Source: an uncultured Sulfitobacter sp. (lineage in GTDB: Bacteria; Pseudomonadota; Alphaproteobacteria; Rhodobacterales; Rhodobacteraceae). Taken from it: a stretch of DNA of 64,000 nucleotides. The stretch spans positions 186,001 through 250,000 of the forward strand of contig CAJXSZ010000001.1 of the NCBI GenBank assembly GCA_913060815.1, written 5' to 3'. Position 1 is the stretch's first letter. Each line of letters starts with the position of its first letter. Shown here in pieces: positions 27,223 through 37,808 of this stretch. The position numbers and the translations under genes were made by a program. Under the pieces are notes generated by a model. The model saw only the letters and a list, made by a program, of their open reading frames with translations, ran no database searches and was not told where the DNA came from.

Positions 27223-28503
27223 CTATTGTGTTGCGGGCTCAAAGCGGGCGTCCGCGGCGACAATGGGCGCGCGGCCATTGGTTTGCTCGATCCCTGTGCC
27301 CGCGATACGCTTGTAAGTGGCGGCATGTTCGGCCAGCTCGGATTGCGGAATAACATCTGTGATCTTTTCAAATTGCCCGCCGCAGCGCTGCTCCACGATG
27401 TCGAGGATTTTATCCGGCCCTGCGGTGCGGTTCATCAAGATGATCTGGCTGGTGGCGGGCCGCATCTCTTCCTCGTAGGCGTGAAGCGCCTCTGGGGTCA
27501 GGCCGTGCGCCAGAAATGCAGCAACCAGTTTGCGCGCATCAATGATGCCGGCACCCGCACCGTTGGACCCCACGGGATAGGCCGCATGGGCCGCATCCCC
27601 CATCAAGGTTGTGCACCCGTCTGTCCAGCGCTCAAGCGGATCACGGTCAACCATCGGATACTCAAACACCTCTGATGCGCCGCGGATCAGGGAAGGGGCG
27701 TCGATCCAGTCGAATTTGATTTGCTCGAAGGCAGGCAGGAATTCGTCAAGGTTGGCGGCGCGGCTATAGTCTTCCTTGCGGAACGCTTGCGCGGCATCGA
27801 ATTGCAAGTTGCAAATCCAGTTGATCGTCGCAAGGCCCGTGTCGGGGTCCGGTTTCGAAATGGGATAGCTCACGAAACGCAGCCCGTCATGGCCGATAAG
27901 CACCATAGACGCCCCTGACAGGAAGGGTTTGGCCTGCGTCGTGCCGCGCCACAACATGGCTCCGCCCCACTGTGGCTCGCCTTCATCGGGCTGCATCTGG
28001 CGACGGATCGCGGAATGGATGCCGTCCGCTCCGATCAGAACCGATCCCGCGACTTCACGCGCCTCGCCGGTGCGGCTTTCAAGCTGTAGAACCGCGCGGC
28101 CCTCTACGGTCTTGAAACCTGTTGCGCGCCAGCCCGTCTGAACGGCCTGCGGCCCCGCGCGGCGGATCAAAGTATCATAAAGCATCATGTGCAAGCGACC
28201 GCGGTGCACCGAGTATGCAGGCCAGTCATAGCCCGCCTCGATCCCGCGTGGCTCTGTCCAAACGTGTAGGCCCCGCTTGGTGTACAGTCCGTAATCCTTG
28301 AGCGCTACACCCACATCGTCCAGCTCGGAGGCCAGTCCCAGATCATAAAGCTCACGGACGGCAGAGGGTTGGAGATTGATCCCGACACCGAGCGCGCGCA
28401 GCTTTGGGCTTGCCTCGAATACCTGAAAGGGAATGCCCACCTGATGGCAGCTCAGCGCCAGGGCAAGACCCGATATGCCACCGCCTGCGATTAGAACTGT
28501 CAT
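27223..28503 (-). CDS. FAD-dependent monooxygenase, PhzS-like
   Basis: A 426-residue class A flavin monooxygenase. N-terminal GGGISGLALALSCHQVGIPF then FEASPKLRALGVGINLQPSA; DG motif LIGADGIHSAIRR; second FAD motif GDAAHAAYPVGSNGAGAGI. The LGVGINLQP and SNGAGAGIID forms fit the PhzS-like / flavin-dependent oxidoreductase branch, which hydroxylates aromatic or N-heteroaromatic acids. First gene of an operon with the amidase. No regulator gene is adjacent. Confidence 0.87.
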   Translation of the reverse strand: MTVLIAGGGISGLALALSCHQVGIPFQVFEASPKLRALGVGINLQPSAVRELYDLGLASELDDVGVALKDYGLYTKRGLHVWTEPRGIEAGYDWPAYSVHRGRLHMMLYDTLIRRAGPQAVQTGWRATGFKTVEGRAVLQLESRTGEAREVAGSVLIGADGIHSAIRRQMQPDEGEPQWGGAMLWRGTTQAKPFLSGASMVLIGHDGLRFVSYPISKPDPDTGLATINWICNLQFDAAQAFRKEDYSRAANLDEFLPAFEQIKFDWIDAPSLIRGASEVFEYPMVDRDPLERWTDGCTTLMGDAAHAAYPVGSNGAGAGIIDARKLVAAFLAHGLTPEALHAYEEEMRPATSQIILMNRTAGPDKILDIVEQRCGGQFEKITDVIPQSELAEHAATYKRIAGTGIEQTNGRAPIVAADARFEPATQ

Positions 28504-28830
28504 AGTGTCTCCGTGTTAAAAGGCGGGAGCCGCTTTCGGTGAAATCCACAGGCCGATATCCGCATTTGCTGTGGGGCTCACTCTGCGCAACTCGTCGCAT
28601 GTCATCAACAGCTTTCTGTTGTTGCGATGTGCGCTTTGCGTTGGCGGATACGTGCCGAAACCCATGGTATCGTGGGTTTGTGCGTCCGATTGCGTTGTTT
28701 AGTGTTAAAGGCGTTTGCGCCTTATGCACATAACCAGCTAAGGTATGAAAAATGCGTGTGTAAAATCGCGAGTTGATGAGTGCGCGACAAAGCGGACCGG
28801 AACATCGCGGTGCAGATCAAGGGTTCGAGC
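28504..28830. other. Divergent intergenic region with three small hairpins
   Basis: About 327 bp between the divergent monooxygenase and tamA genes. No gene is supported. Three perfect inverted repeats are seen: CAACAG-cttt-CTGTTG (28606-28621), AAACCCA and TGGGTTT 8 bases apart (28658-28679), and AAGGCG-tttg-CGCCTT (28708-28723). None has a following U-tract, so they are not ordinary terminators. Confidence 0.4.
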
Positions 28831-30639
28831 GTGAAATCAATGGCTCTGGAACGAGTGTGGCGTGTCATTACTGGCACGGCTTTGGTGTCGATAACAGCGG
28901 CTTCGGTGAATGCCGCCGAGGTATCATTGGGTGGCGTAACCGACGAGGGGTTGGAAAGCGCGCTCAGAGGTGGCTCTTTGTTGATCGAGCAGACGACGCT
29001 GGAAGAAAACAAACCCTCCAACACCGAAATTCTGGGCGCCGCGCAAGCGGATTACAAACGTCTTCTGGCTGTGATGTATGACAACGGCTATTTCGGTGGC
29101 AGCATCCGAATTCTGGTGGATGGTCGTGAAGCAGCCTCCATCCCCCAAGTCTCACCGCCTGCGTCAATCTCCAACATTGAAATCAAAGTGGAGGAGGGGC
29201 CGAAGTTCGCGTTTGGCCGTGCGCGTATCGCGCCACTTGCCCCCGATACCGAAATCCCCGAAGAATTTGCCGAGGGCGAAACGGCGAGCTTGAGCGTTTT
29301 GAAATCAACCGTCTCCGAGGGCATCGACGGCTGGCGCAACCAAGGCCACGCAAAAGCAGCGCTAGTGGGGCAGGAGTTGGTCGCCGATCACCCCGCGCGC
29401 CGCATCAGTGCCGATTTGACGCTTGATCCCGGTCCGCGCTTGCGGTTCGGCCCACTGGTGATCGAAAGCGAGAGTGCAGTGCGCCCCGAGCGTATTCGCG
29501 AGATCGCAGGGCTGCCCGAAGGGCAGATATATTCGCCCGAAGAAATCCGCCTATCCACGGATCGGTTGCGCCGCACAGGTGCGTTCAATGCCGTAGCCCT
29601 CAGCGAGGCAGACCAGATCGGCCCCGACAACACCTTACCTGTGAGCGCACAGATCATCGACGCGCCACAGCGGCGTCTTGGTTTCGGGGCTGAACTCTCC
29701 ACACTTGAGGGTCTTACTGTCAGTGCGTTCTGGCTGCACCGCAACCTGTTGGGCGGGGCCGAGCGGTTACGCTTTGATGCCGAGATAACGGGCATCGGCG
29801 GCGGTTCTGGCGGCACTGACTACATGCTGGGTGCGCGCTTCGAGCGGCCTGCGACCTTCAACGAGGATACCGATTTCTATGCGCTGGCATCGCTTGAGCA
29901 ACTCGACGAGGTTTCCTTTTTCTCGCGTCAGCTTGATCTTGAAGCAGGGATCGAGCGGATTGCATCGCCCGAGCGAACCTACACCCTTGGCCTCGGCTTG
30001 CGTCGCGCGCTGACGCGCGATGCTTTCGGGGAAAACCAATACACGCTGCTGACCCTGCCGCTGACCGCGCAGTTTGACTATCGCGATGATCCGCTCAACG
30101 CGAAGGACGGCTTTTTCATTAGGGCCGAGGCGTTGCCCTTTGTCGCCCTATCAGGTTCCGACGACGGCATCAGAACTTTTGTAGACGCCCGTGGCTACAA
30201 GACATTCGGTGAAGCGCGCCCTGTCACTTTTGCGCTGCGGGGGCAAATGGGCTCGGTTTACGGCCCCGACCTGTCCCGCGCGCCTGCAGACTATCTGTTC
30301 TATTCAGGCGGCGGTGGCACCGTGCGAGGGCAGGATTATCAAATCCTTGGCGTGCCCGTCGGGACGGACACCACAGGCGGGCGTAGCTTTGTCGGCGTCT
30401 CTGCGGAAGTGCGCGTAGGGGTAACGGATAGCATCGGCATCGTGGGCTTCGCGGATGCAGGCTACATCGGTGAGGAAGAGTTTTATGACGGCTCTGGAGA
30501 GTGGCACTCGGGAGCGGGCCTCGGTCTGCGTTATAACACTGCCATCGGGCCGATCCGCGTTGATGTGGCCGTGCCTACCTCAGGGCCGGAGGCGGATGAG
30601 GACTTTCAGGTTTATATCGGTATAGGGCAGTCGTTCTGA
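28831..30639 (+). CDS. tamA: TamA-like outer-membrane assembly protein (BamA/Omp85 family)
   Basis: About 602 residues: a signal peptide (ERVWRVITGTALVSITAASV, cut near NAAE), POTRA-type domains (about 50-280, e.g. NIEIKVEEGPKFAFGRARI and IREIAGLPEGQIYSPEEIR), then an Omp85 beta-barrel with GSVYGPDLSRAPADYLFYSG, GGTVRGQDY and a terminal Phe (IGIGQSF). With TamB it helps move proteins or lipids to the outer membrane. The GTG at 28831 was chosen because AAGGG lies 7 bp before it and a signal peptide follows; GTG 28780 and ATG 28840 are alternatives. TGATG overlap with tamB. Confidence 0.9.
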   Translation: MKSMALERVWRVITGTALVSITAASVNAAEVSLGGVTDEGLESALRGGSLLIEQTTLEENKPSNTEILGAAQADYKRLLAVMYDNGYFGGSIRILVDGREAASIPQVSPPASISNIEIKVEEGPKFAFGRARIAPLAPDTEIPEEFAEGETASLSVLKSTVSEGIDGWRNQGHAKAALVGQELVADHPARRISADLTLDPGPRLRFGPLVIESESAVRPERIREIAGLPEGQIYSPEEIRLSTDRLRRTGAFNAVALSEADQIGPDNTLPVSAQIIDAPQRRLGFGAELSTLEGLTVSAFWLHRNLLGGAERLRFDAEITGIGGGSGGTDYMLGARFERPATFNEDTDFYALASLEQLDEVSFFSRQLDLEAGIERIASPERTYTLGLGLRRALTRDAFGENQYTLLTLPLTAQFDYRDDPLNAKDGFFIRAEALPFVALSGSDDGIRTFVDARGYKTFGEARPVTFALRGQMGSVYGPDLSRAPADYLFYSGGGGTVRGQDYQILGVPVGTDTTGGRSFVGVSAEVRVGVTDSIGIVGFADAGYIGEEEFYDGSGEWHSGAGLGLRYNTAIGPIRVDVAVPTSGPEADEDFQVYIGIGQSF

Positions 30640-33600
30640 TGCGTATGATCCGCTTTGCGCTCACGGCGCTCGTGATGCTTCTCGCCCTTCCTGTCAGCGC
30701 TCAGGAGGAAGACAAAGGCTTTCTGACCCGCAAAATTCAGGAATTGCTGAGCAGTGCAGGCCGCGAGGTCGATATCACAGGCTTTCAAGGCGCGCTAAGC
30801 TCAGCAGCCTCGTTTGACCGCATGACCATTTCGGACGACGAGGGCGTCTGGCTGACGCTTGAGGATGTGGTGCTTGACTGGAACCGCTCTGCCTTATTGC
30901 GCGGCGCGCTGGAGGTGAGCGAATTGAGTGCGGCGCGGATCGATATTGCGCGTGCGCCCATCCCTGCCGAAGATACTCTCCCCGATGCGGAGGCCACCCC
31001 GTTTACCTTCCCGCAGCTGCCAGAATTGCCCGTCTCCGTCGCGATCGAGGCTGTCAGAATCGAGCAGGTCATCCTTGGCGCGCCGCTTTTGGGCGAAGCC
31101 GTAGAGCTACAGATGAATGCCAGTGCCACGCTGGACGATGAAGGCCTCGATCTTGCTTTCAACGCAGATCGCACCGACAGCAAACGGGGCGAATTCGACA
31201 TCAAAGCGAACCTGTCGCGCGCCAATAACCTGCTCGACCTTGCCGTGGTGCTGAGCGAGCAGGAGGGCGGCCTCGCTGCGACGTTGCTGAATATCCCCGA
31301 GAACCCGGCGGTTGATCTGACGGTCAAAACGAACGGGCCACTCGAGGAACTCGTCACTGACCTGCGTCTCGTCACAGACGGGGAAGAGCGGCTGGCCGGA
31401 GAGATCGAACTCATCACTCAAGGCGATGCGAACAACCCCGACCGCCGCATTATTGCGGATATCGGTGGTGACCTGACAGCTGTGATCTTGCCGCAATATC
31501 GTGACTTCTTCGGCCCTCAGGTAAGCCTCAAAGCCGATGCGCTAATGGCGGCAAGCGGGGCGGTTACGGTCGAAAACCTCGATCTTCAGGCCGCTGCTGT
31601 GGACCTTGAAGGACGGTTTGCCCTTTCGGATGCGCAATGGCCCGAGTTTATCGAGATCGAGGGTACCGTTGCGCGGGCGGATGGCGAGCCTGTGCTCCTG
31701 CCCGGTGGCGGCGGGGACACGACCGTTGACCGTATCGCATTGAATGTCGACTTTGACGCCTCCGAGGGGGACGCCTATGAGGCTGTATTCGAGATTTCTG
31801 GCTTGGAGACGGCTGCCGCATCGGTAGCGCAGACGACATTGCGCTCGACGGGCACTCTCACAGGGGCACAAGGCAACGTGGGGCAGCTGCGCGGCATGGT
31901 GCAATTCGCTGCCGATGGCGTTGCGATGGCTGATGCCGCACTTACCGAAGCGATTGGCAGCCAGATCGAAGGTAGCACCGAGATCAACTACCTCGCGGAC
32001 CAACCCTTCCGTCTCACCAATCTTGAACTGCAAGGCAGCGATTACAGTCTGCGCGGGGATGCAGGATTTAGCGGCGTAGGCACAGGGCTTGAGACTACAA
32101 TTGACGCTGTGCTATCTGCGACGGACCTAAGCCGCTTCTCCGCTCTTGCAGGCCGTGAGTTGGACGGCGCGACCAGCCTGACGCTTACCGGTGTTGTGAC
32201 GCCGCTGAGTGGTGCATTCGATCTGCAGGCCAAAGGCACCGCCGATGACATCAAAACGGGGATCGCCCAAGCCGATGCGCTGCTGGAAGGGCGCACTGAT
32301 TTGACGATGACCGCAATCCGCAACCAGAACGGTACGTTCCTGCGGGATCTGGAATTGAACAATCCTGCACTGCTGTTCACAGGCTCCGCCGCACTTTCAT
32401 CGGCGTCCAGCCGTGTGGATGGCGACATTCTGCTGCGTGATATCGCAACGGTATTGCCGCAATACAGCGGACCTGTGACCCTCAAGGGGACCGCGACACA
32501 GAATGAGGAAATCTGGCAGGTCGATGTAGACGGCGACGGGCCGTATGGCGCGCAATTGCGCGTTGAAGGGCCGGCAACAGGTCCTGATGCCGAGCTTACG
32601 TTCAGCGCCTCCGTTCCTGAGCTGTCTGATTTTGCCGAGGGTGTTGACGGTCCGCTCCGCGCGGATGGGACGCTGCGCCAGACCCCGCAGGGGTGGCTGC
32701 TCCAATCCGATGCTTCGGGTCCATTCAATGCAACGGCACGCCTCAATGGTCTGGTGACGCCGCAAGTGAATCTGGGTTTTGATGTCTCGCTGCCCGATGG
32801 GTCTGTATTTGCGCCCCAGCTGGCGGGACAATTGCGCGCGACGGGTCAGCTGCGCCAAACGGCGACAGGTTTTGAAATACAGACAGATGCGAACGGCCCT
32901 TATGGCGCACGTGTATCTGCCAATGGTGCTATTACCCCCGCGCTGGATCTCGGGTTCGAGGTGTCCGTGCCCAATGTGCAGCCATTGGTGCCACAGGTGA
33001 ACGGCCCATTGAATGCGACAGGGCGGTTGCGCCAGACGGATCGCGGGTTCGTGGTCGATACGAATGTACGCGGGCCGTACGGCCTGCGCGCGCAGGTTGA
33101 CGGCTTGGCGACGGGTCCCGATGCGCAACTGAATTTCGACGTAGCGCTTCCCAACATCGCGCCCCTCGTGCCAAAGCTTAGCGGCCCGTTGAATGCCACT
33201 GGCACCGCCGAGATGACAGCGCAGGGATGGCGTGTGAACACATCGGCGCGCGGTCCTGCCGGCACACAAGCGCAAATAGCTGGTCTGGTCGGCAATAACG
33301 GACAGCTCGACATGATAATCAACGGCAATGCGCCGCTTGGGCTTGCGGGTCCGTTTATCGCGCCGCGCAGCCTGCAAGGGCAGGCGCAATTTGATCTGAC
33401 CCTCAACGGTCCTGCCGCACTGGAATCACTGAGCGGAACCATCCAGACGTCGAATGCGACGCTCACTGCGCCCAATTTGCGTGTCGGGCTGGAGGGCATC
33501 AATGCCACCATCAATCTGGGCGCAAGCCGTGCGCTCATTGATGTGACGGCGCGGGGATCAAGCGGCGGGCGCTTGGGGGTGAACGGCTCGGTCGGGTTGG

Positions 33601-34610
33601 CGGGGGCATTGCCAGCCGACATCGGCATCACCCTCGACGGTGTCGTGGTCATTGATCCGCGGCTCTACCGCACATCGATCAGCGGCGGGCTGCGCCTGAC
33701 GGGGCCGCTTTCTGGTGGGGCTGCGATAGCAGGTGATCTTAATATCGGCGAGACGATCGTGACAGTACCGTCGACAGGGCTGACCAGTATCGGGGATATA
33801 CCGCCGATTACCCATGTGGGAGCGACAGACGCCAACAAGCGCACCCGCAGCAAAGCCGGCCTGCTCGAAGGTGGTGCGGCGACTGATCCTGTTGATAGCG
33901 GACAGGCGTCACAGGGCTTTGGCCTCAACATTAACGTCAACGCACCCGGCCGAATTTTTGTCCGTGGTCGGGGGCTCGATGCGGAACTCGGCGGGCAACT
34001 GCTTCTGACGGGTGACACGAATAACATCATCTCCGCAGGGCGGTTCGAGCTTGCGCGCGGACGCCTCGATATCTTGGGCAAACGCTTTGATCTGGCCGAA
34101 GGATCAGCGCAGTTCGAGGGGGATTTTGTACCCTACATTCGCTTTGTCTCGACCACCACAACCCAGAACGGTACGGCGAGCGTTATCGTAGCGGGGCGTG
34201 CTGATGCGCCCGAGGTCACCTTTGAGAGCACCCCCGCAGGCCCGCAGGATGAGGTGCTTGCCCAGCTTTTGTTCGGGCGAAACCTGTCCGAAATCTCGGC
34301 CTTCCAAGCGCTACAACTGGCCAATGCAGTTGCGACCCTTGCAGGGCGGGGCGGTAACGGTGTCGTCGGCAATCTGCGCGACCAGTTCGGCCTTGATGAT
34401 CTGGATGTGACAACCACCGATAGCGGTGAGACCGCTGTGCGCGTTGGCAAATACCTGACCGACAATGTCTACACAGATGTCACCGCGGCGTCTGATGGTA
34501 CGGGTGAGGTGTCGCTGAACATCGACATTTCGCCAAACCTTGTGGGCAAGGCCACGCTGGGGTCGGACGGCAACTCTTCTGTCGGGATATTCTTCGAGAA
34601 AGATTACTAA
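30639..34610 (+). CDS. tamB: TamB-like translocation and assembly protein (DUF490/AsmA-like)
   Basis: A 1323-residue periplasm-spanning protein. An N-terminal signal anchor (MIRFALTALVMLLALPVSA) is followed by long beta-rich repeats; the stretch about 620-880 shows an obvious tandem repeat with units containing GPLNATGRLRQT and NGPYGARV. The C-terminal TamB/DUF490 domain has AGRADAPEVTFESTPAGPQD, EVLAQLLFGRN and VGKYLTDNVYTDV, and ends in IFFEKDY. It starts at the last base of tamA (TGATG). TamB-type proteins form a lipid groove bridging the two membranes. Confidence 0.92.
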   Translation: MRMIRFALTALVMLLALPVSAQEEDKGFLTRKIQELLSSAGREVDITGFQGALSSAASFDRMTISDDEGVWLTLEDVVLDWNRSALLRGALEVSELSAARIDIARAPIPAEDTLPDAEATPFTFPQLPELPVSVAIEAVRIEQVILGAPLLGEAVELQMNASATLDDEGLDLAFNADRTDSKRGEFDIKANLSRANNLLDLAVVLSEQEGGLAATLLNIPENPAVDLTVKTNGPLEELVTDLRLVTDGEERLAGEIELITQGDANNPDRRIIADIGGDLTAVILPQYRDFFGPQVSLKADALMAASGAVTVENLDLQAAAVDLEGRFALSDAQWPEFIEIEGTVARADGEPVLLPGGGGDTTVDRIALNVDFDASEGDAYEAVFEISGLETAAASVAQTTLRSTGTLTGAQGNVGQLRGMVQFAADGVAMADAALTEAIGSQIEGSTEINYLADQPFRLTNLELQGSDYSLRGDAGFSGVGTGLETTIDAVLSATDLSRFSALAGRELDGATSLTLTGVVTPLSGAFDLQAKGTADDIKTGIAQADALLEGRTDLTMTAIRNQNGTFLRDLELNNPALLFTGSAALSSASSRVDGDILLRDIATVLPQYSGPVTLKGTATQNEEIWQVDVDGDGPYGAQLRVEGPATGPDAELTFSASVPELSDFAEGVDGPLRADGTLRQTPQGWLLQSDASGPFNATARLNGLVTPQVNLGFDVSLPDGSVFAPQLAGQLRATGQLRQTATGFEIQTDANGPYGARVSANGAITPALDLGFEVSVPNVQPLVPQVNGPLNATGRLRQTDRGFVVDTNVRGPYGLRAQVDGLATGPDAQLNFDVALPNIAPLVPKLSGPLNATGTAEMTAQGWRVNTSARGPAGTQAQIAGLVGNNGQLDMIINGNAPLGLAGPFIAPRSLQGQAQFDLTLNGPAALESLSGTIQTSNATLTAPNLRVGLEGINATINLGASRALIDVTARGSSGGRLGVNGSVGLAGALPADIGITLDGVVVIDPRLYRTSISGGLRLTGPLSGGAAIAGDLNIGETIVTVPSTGLTSIGDIPPITHVGATDANKRTRSKAGLLEGGAATDPVDSGQASQGFGLNINVNAPGRIFVRGRGLDAELGGQLLLTGDTNNIISAGRFELARGRLDILGKRFDLAEGSAQFEGDFVPYIRFVSTTTTQNGTASVIVAGRADAPEVTFESTPAGPQDEVLAQLLFGRNLSEISAFQALQLANAVATLAGRGGNGVVGNLRDQFGLDDLDVTTTDSGETAVRVGKYLTDNVYTDVTAASDGTGEVSLNIDISPNLVGKATLGSDGNSSVGIFFEKDY

Positions 34611-34616
34611 GCCGCG

Positions 34617-35117
34617 TCAGGTGGAGGGCGTGAACCGCCCGAACGTGCCGCGCTTGAACAGCAGACCGTCGCGCTCCTCTGGCTGGGTCGCGGCGGCGGT
34701 GATCTGGCCCAGAATTATCGAATGATCGCCCGCCAGATGCACAGCATAGGTGTCGCAATGAAACGTGGCGAGACATCCGTGCAGCGTCGGCGCGCCGTTC
34801 GGACCTTCATCATAGTCGTAGGGGCTGAAGTCATGGCCCTGTTTGGCGAAATGGTTGGCCACGTCCATTTGTGCCGCACTCAGCACATGAATACAAAAAG
34901 ATGCCGCCTCTGCAAACGCATCATGGCGCTTTGACGTACGCGCCGCAGACCACAGCACTAGCGGTGGATCAAGCGAGACGGAGGAGAAGGAGTTGGCGGT
35001 CATGCCAATCGGACCTGCATCAGATTGGACCGTTATCAACGCCACCCCTGTGCCAAACTGGCCCAACGCACGGCGCAGATCGGTTGTGCGGCTCGGATCA
35101 GGGGTAAAGCTTTGCAT
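34617..35117 (-). CDS. Flavin reductase-like FMN-binding protein
   Basis: A 166-residue protein of the flavin reductase (HpaC/NtaB) family, which supplies reduced FMN or FAD to a monooxygenase. Seen: LRRALGQFGTGVALITVQ, IGMTANSFSSVSLDPPLVLW, FCIHVLSAAQMDVANHFAK, a His-containing DTYAVHLAGDHSIILGQI and LLFKRGTFGRF. Start at 35117 chosen because GGAG lies 6 bp upstream. It converges on tamB with 6 bp between stops. Its partner oxygenase is not obvious. Confidence 0.88.
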   Translation of the reverse strand: MQSFTPDPSRTTDLRRALGQFGTGVALITVQSDAGPIGMTANSFSSVSLDPPLVLWSAARTSKRHDAFAEAASFCIHVLSAAQMDVANHFAKQGHDFSPYDYDEGPNGAPTLHGCLATFHCDTYAVHLAGDHSIILGQITAAATQPEERDGLLFKRGTFGRFTPST

Positions 35118-35313
35118 ATCATTCTCCATTCGGGAGCGGTGCCACGGGGGTGCTGGTTTGTCCAGTGCCGCGTTCGCTGATGGGTCAGATAGCACGCTGC
35201 CTACAAAGGAAAGAACAAAGATGCCGTGGACTGTGACAAGGTCCGGTCCTTGGCTGTGTAGGTGCGGATCGGTATCGGAGGCTGGGGAAGATCAACAGAT
35301 CAATTTCGCGCTC

Positions 35314-35350
35314 AAACGGAAACGGGCGCCCCCGAAACAAGGACGCCCGT
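35314..35350 (-). terminator. Probable terminator of acs
   Basis: On the minus strand, ACGGGCG (35344-35350) pairs with CGCCCGT (35322-35328) around a GC-rich inner part, followed by TTTCCGTTT. It lies 21 bp after the acs stop. The U-tract is broken by CCG, so efficiency may be moderate. Confidence 0.6.
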
Positions 35351-35370
35351 GAAACCGGAATGCGTATGAC

Positions 35371-37323
35371 TTATTTGTTCATGCGGTTCTCGATGAGGTC
35401 ATCGACCACGGAGGGATCGGCAAGCGTCGAGGTGTCGCCAAGCGTTGCATGGTCGTTCTCGGCAATCTTGCGCAGGATGCGGCGCATGATCTTGCCCGAA
35501 CGTGTCTTGGGCAGGCCCGGAGCCCATTGCAGCAGATCTGGCGAGGCAATCGGTCCGATCTCGGTGCGAACCCAATTGCGCAGCTCGGTCCGCAGCTCGT
35601 CGGTGTATTCCTCACCGCCCATCAGGGTCACGTAGCAATAGATGCCTTGGCCTTTGATCTCATGCGGGTAGCCGACAACGGCGGCCTCAGCCACTTTAGG
35701 GTGCGCGACAAGGGCAGATTCGACTTCGGCCGTGCCCATGCGGTGCCCCGAGACGTTGATCACATCATCCACGCGGCCCGTGATCCAGTAATCGCCATCC
35801 GCGTCACGCTTGGCCCCGTCACCTGTGAAGTAATAACCGGGGTAGTCGGCGAAATAGGTCTTCTCGAACCGTTCGTGATCACCCCAAACGGTGCGCATCT
35901 GGCCAGGCCAGCTGCTGGCGATACACAGAACGCCCTCGGCGGGGTTGCCGTCGATCTCGGCGGCGGTTGTCGGTTCAAGGATCACTGGTTTGATGCCAAA
36001 GAACGGCTTCATCGCCGATCCGGGCTTCATCGCGTGCGCACCGGGTAGGGGGGTCATCAGGTGGCCGCCTGTCTCGGTCTGCCACCAGGTGTCCACGATG
36101 GGGCAGGTGCCGCCGCCAACGACATCATTGTACCAGTTCCACGCTTCGGGGTTGATAGGCTCTCCCACGGTGCCAAGGATGCGCAGGCTGCTCAGATCGG
36201 CAGATTTTACGAACTCGTCGCCCTTCGCCATAAGCGCACGAATGGCGGTGGGGGCGGTGTAGAACTGGTTGACCTTATGCTTTTCGCAAATCTGCCAGAA
36301 GCGGCTTGCGTCAGGGTAGGTCGGTACGCCCTCGAACATCACTGTAGTCGCGCCGTTGGCCAGCGGCCCATAGACGATATAGCTGTGGCCCGTGACCCAG
36401 CCCACGTCCGCCGTACACCAGAAGATATCGCCGTCTTTATAATCAAACGTCGTCTCATGGGTCATAGCGGCGTACACCAGATAGCCACCCGTGGAATGGA
36501 CGACGCCCTTGGGTTGTCCTGTGGAGCCTGAGGTGTAGAGGATGAAGAGCGGGTCTTCGGCATTCATTGCCTCTGGCTCGCAGGTGTCTGATGCGGTCTG
36601 CGCCATGGCGTTATAGTCGAAATCACGGCCTTCGGTCCACGTCGTCTCACCGCCTGTGCGCTTGACCACCAGACATTTCACCGTGTCCTTGCAATGCAAA
36701 AGCGCCTGATCGGCATTGGTCTTGAGCGGTGTATTACGGCCGCCACGTGGCGCATAATCAGCGGTGATAACCACCTTCGCCTCAGAGCCGTTGACCCGTG
36801 AGGCCAGCGCATCAGGCGAGAAGCCTGCAAAGACAATCGAATGGATTGCGCCAATGCGCGCGCAGGCCAGCATCGCATAAGCCGCTTCGGGAATCATGGG
36901 CAGATAGATGATGACACGGTCGCCGCGCTCTACTCCCAGATCCTTGAGGATATTGGCCATCTTGCAGGTACCCGCGTGCAGATCGCGATAGCTGATGTGT
37001 TGTGCATCCTCATCGGGGCTATCGGGCTCCCAAATAATTGCAGTCTGGTCGCCGCGTGTCTCGAGGTGGCGGTCGATGCAATTTGCCGCCACGTTGAGCT
37101 GACCGTCTGCATACCAATTGATCTTGACCTGTCCGAGGGTGAAATCCACGTCACTGACCTGCGTGAAGGGTTTGATCCAGTCGACCCGCTCGCCTTGCTC
37201 CTTCCAGAACCCGTCAGGATCGCTCAATGAGGCGGCATACATCGCATCATATTTCGCGGCATCGACATGGGCGGCTGCGGCCAGCTCAGCGCTGGGCGGA
37301 TAGGTTTTGGCAGTATCAGACAT
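35371..37323 (-). CDS. acs: Acetyl-CoA synthetase
   Basis: A 650-residue AMP-forming enzyme that makes acetyl-CoA from acetate, ATP and CoA. Seen: adenylation motif [73 protein letters not shown] and the regulatory/catalytic Lys in [13 protein letters not shown], the usual acetylation site. Length equals family norm. GGAGG precedes the ATG. A terminator follows. Its upstream gap (37324-37808) is shared with the TRAP operon. Confidence 0.97.
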   Translation of the reverse strand: MSDTAKTYPPSAELAAAAHVDAAKYDAMYAASLSDPDGFWKEQGERVDWIKPFTQVSDVDFTLGQVKINWYADGQLNVAANCIDRHLETRGDQTAIIWEPDSPDEDAQHISYRDLHAGTCKMANILKDLGVERGDRVIIYLPMIPEAAYAMLACARIGAIHSIVFAGFSPDALASRVNGSEAKVVITADYAPRGGRNTPLKTNADQALLHCKDTVKCLVVKRTGGETTWTEGRDFDYNAMAQTASDTCEPEAMNAEDPLFILYTSGSTGQPKGVVHSTGGYLVYAAMTHETTFDYKDGDIFWCTADVGWVTGHSYIVYGPLANGATTVMFEGVPTYPDASRFWQICEKHKVNQFYTAPTAIRALMAKGDEFVKSADLSSLRILGTVGEPINPEAWNWYNDVVGGGTCPIVDTWWQTETGGHLMTPLPGAHAMKPGSAMKPFFGIKPVILEPTTAAEIDGNPAEGVLCIASSWPGQMRTVWGDHERFEKTYFADYPGYYFTGDGAKRDADGDYWITGRVDDVINVSGHRMGTAEVESALVAHPKVAEAAVVGYPHEIKGQGIYCYVTLMGGEEYTDELRTELRNWVRTEIGPIASPDLLQWAPGLPKTRSGKIMRRILRKIAENDHATLGDTSTLADPSVVDDLIENRMNK

Positions 37324-37808
37324 GGGTATATTTCCTCCTTGGCGGCGGTCCGCGTCTTTGGTCGCGCAGTTCCGCCTGATTTCGGGGCAAGCTTAGGCGC
37401 TGTTTTTGGCGAAGGGAATAATCAACTCTGAAGCGGCAACCTCACCTGTAAAGATATTTCCAAGTATTCGTAAATTTTGTAAATACACGTATCTCAGGCA
37501 CTGCAGGCCAGCGCGCCCTCAAATTGCTGCGCCGTTGTGTGGAAATCCGCACACCCGAGGCTGTCTGCGGGGCTCTGCAATGGGGTCCCATATTCGCTAA
37601 GTCACAGAATGCTATTGAAAGTTTTCGATTTCGCAGCTGATCGGTAAAATAACGTTGCATCCCTTCGTTCGGTGCGCTTTCCTACGGCTCTACCTCACCC
37701 CTCTGCGGATGGGCGGGGCAAAAGGACGGGGGAGGGCTGCCGGTTCTGGCGCGGTCCCGATGATCCATAACAAAAGTTCGATCACACTTTCTCTGGGGAG
37801 ACACACCA
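37324..37808. other. Divergent promoter region between acs and the TRAP operon
   Basis: About 485 bp with no supported gene. An AT-rich patch (37449-37495) contains GTATT...AATAC arms around GTAAATTTTGTAA, with TTTAC repeated; it could be a promoter/operator of acs. The part next to dctP (37690-37760) is GC-rich with GCGGGGCAAAAGGACGGGGG. I could not assign a known regulator site. Confidence 0.4.

Noticed and set aside
30639-34610. TamB internal repeats as a phage tail or RTX protein
   Set aside because: The repeats are beta-rich AsmA/TamB type, with the C-terminal DUF490 motifs and a coupled tamA gene; no GGxGxD calcium repeats.
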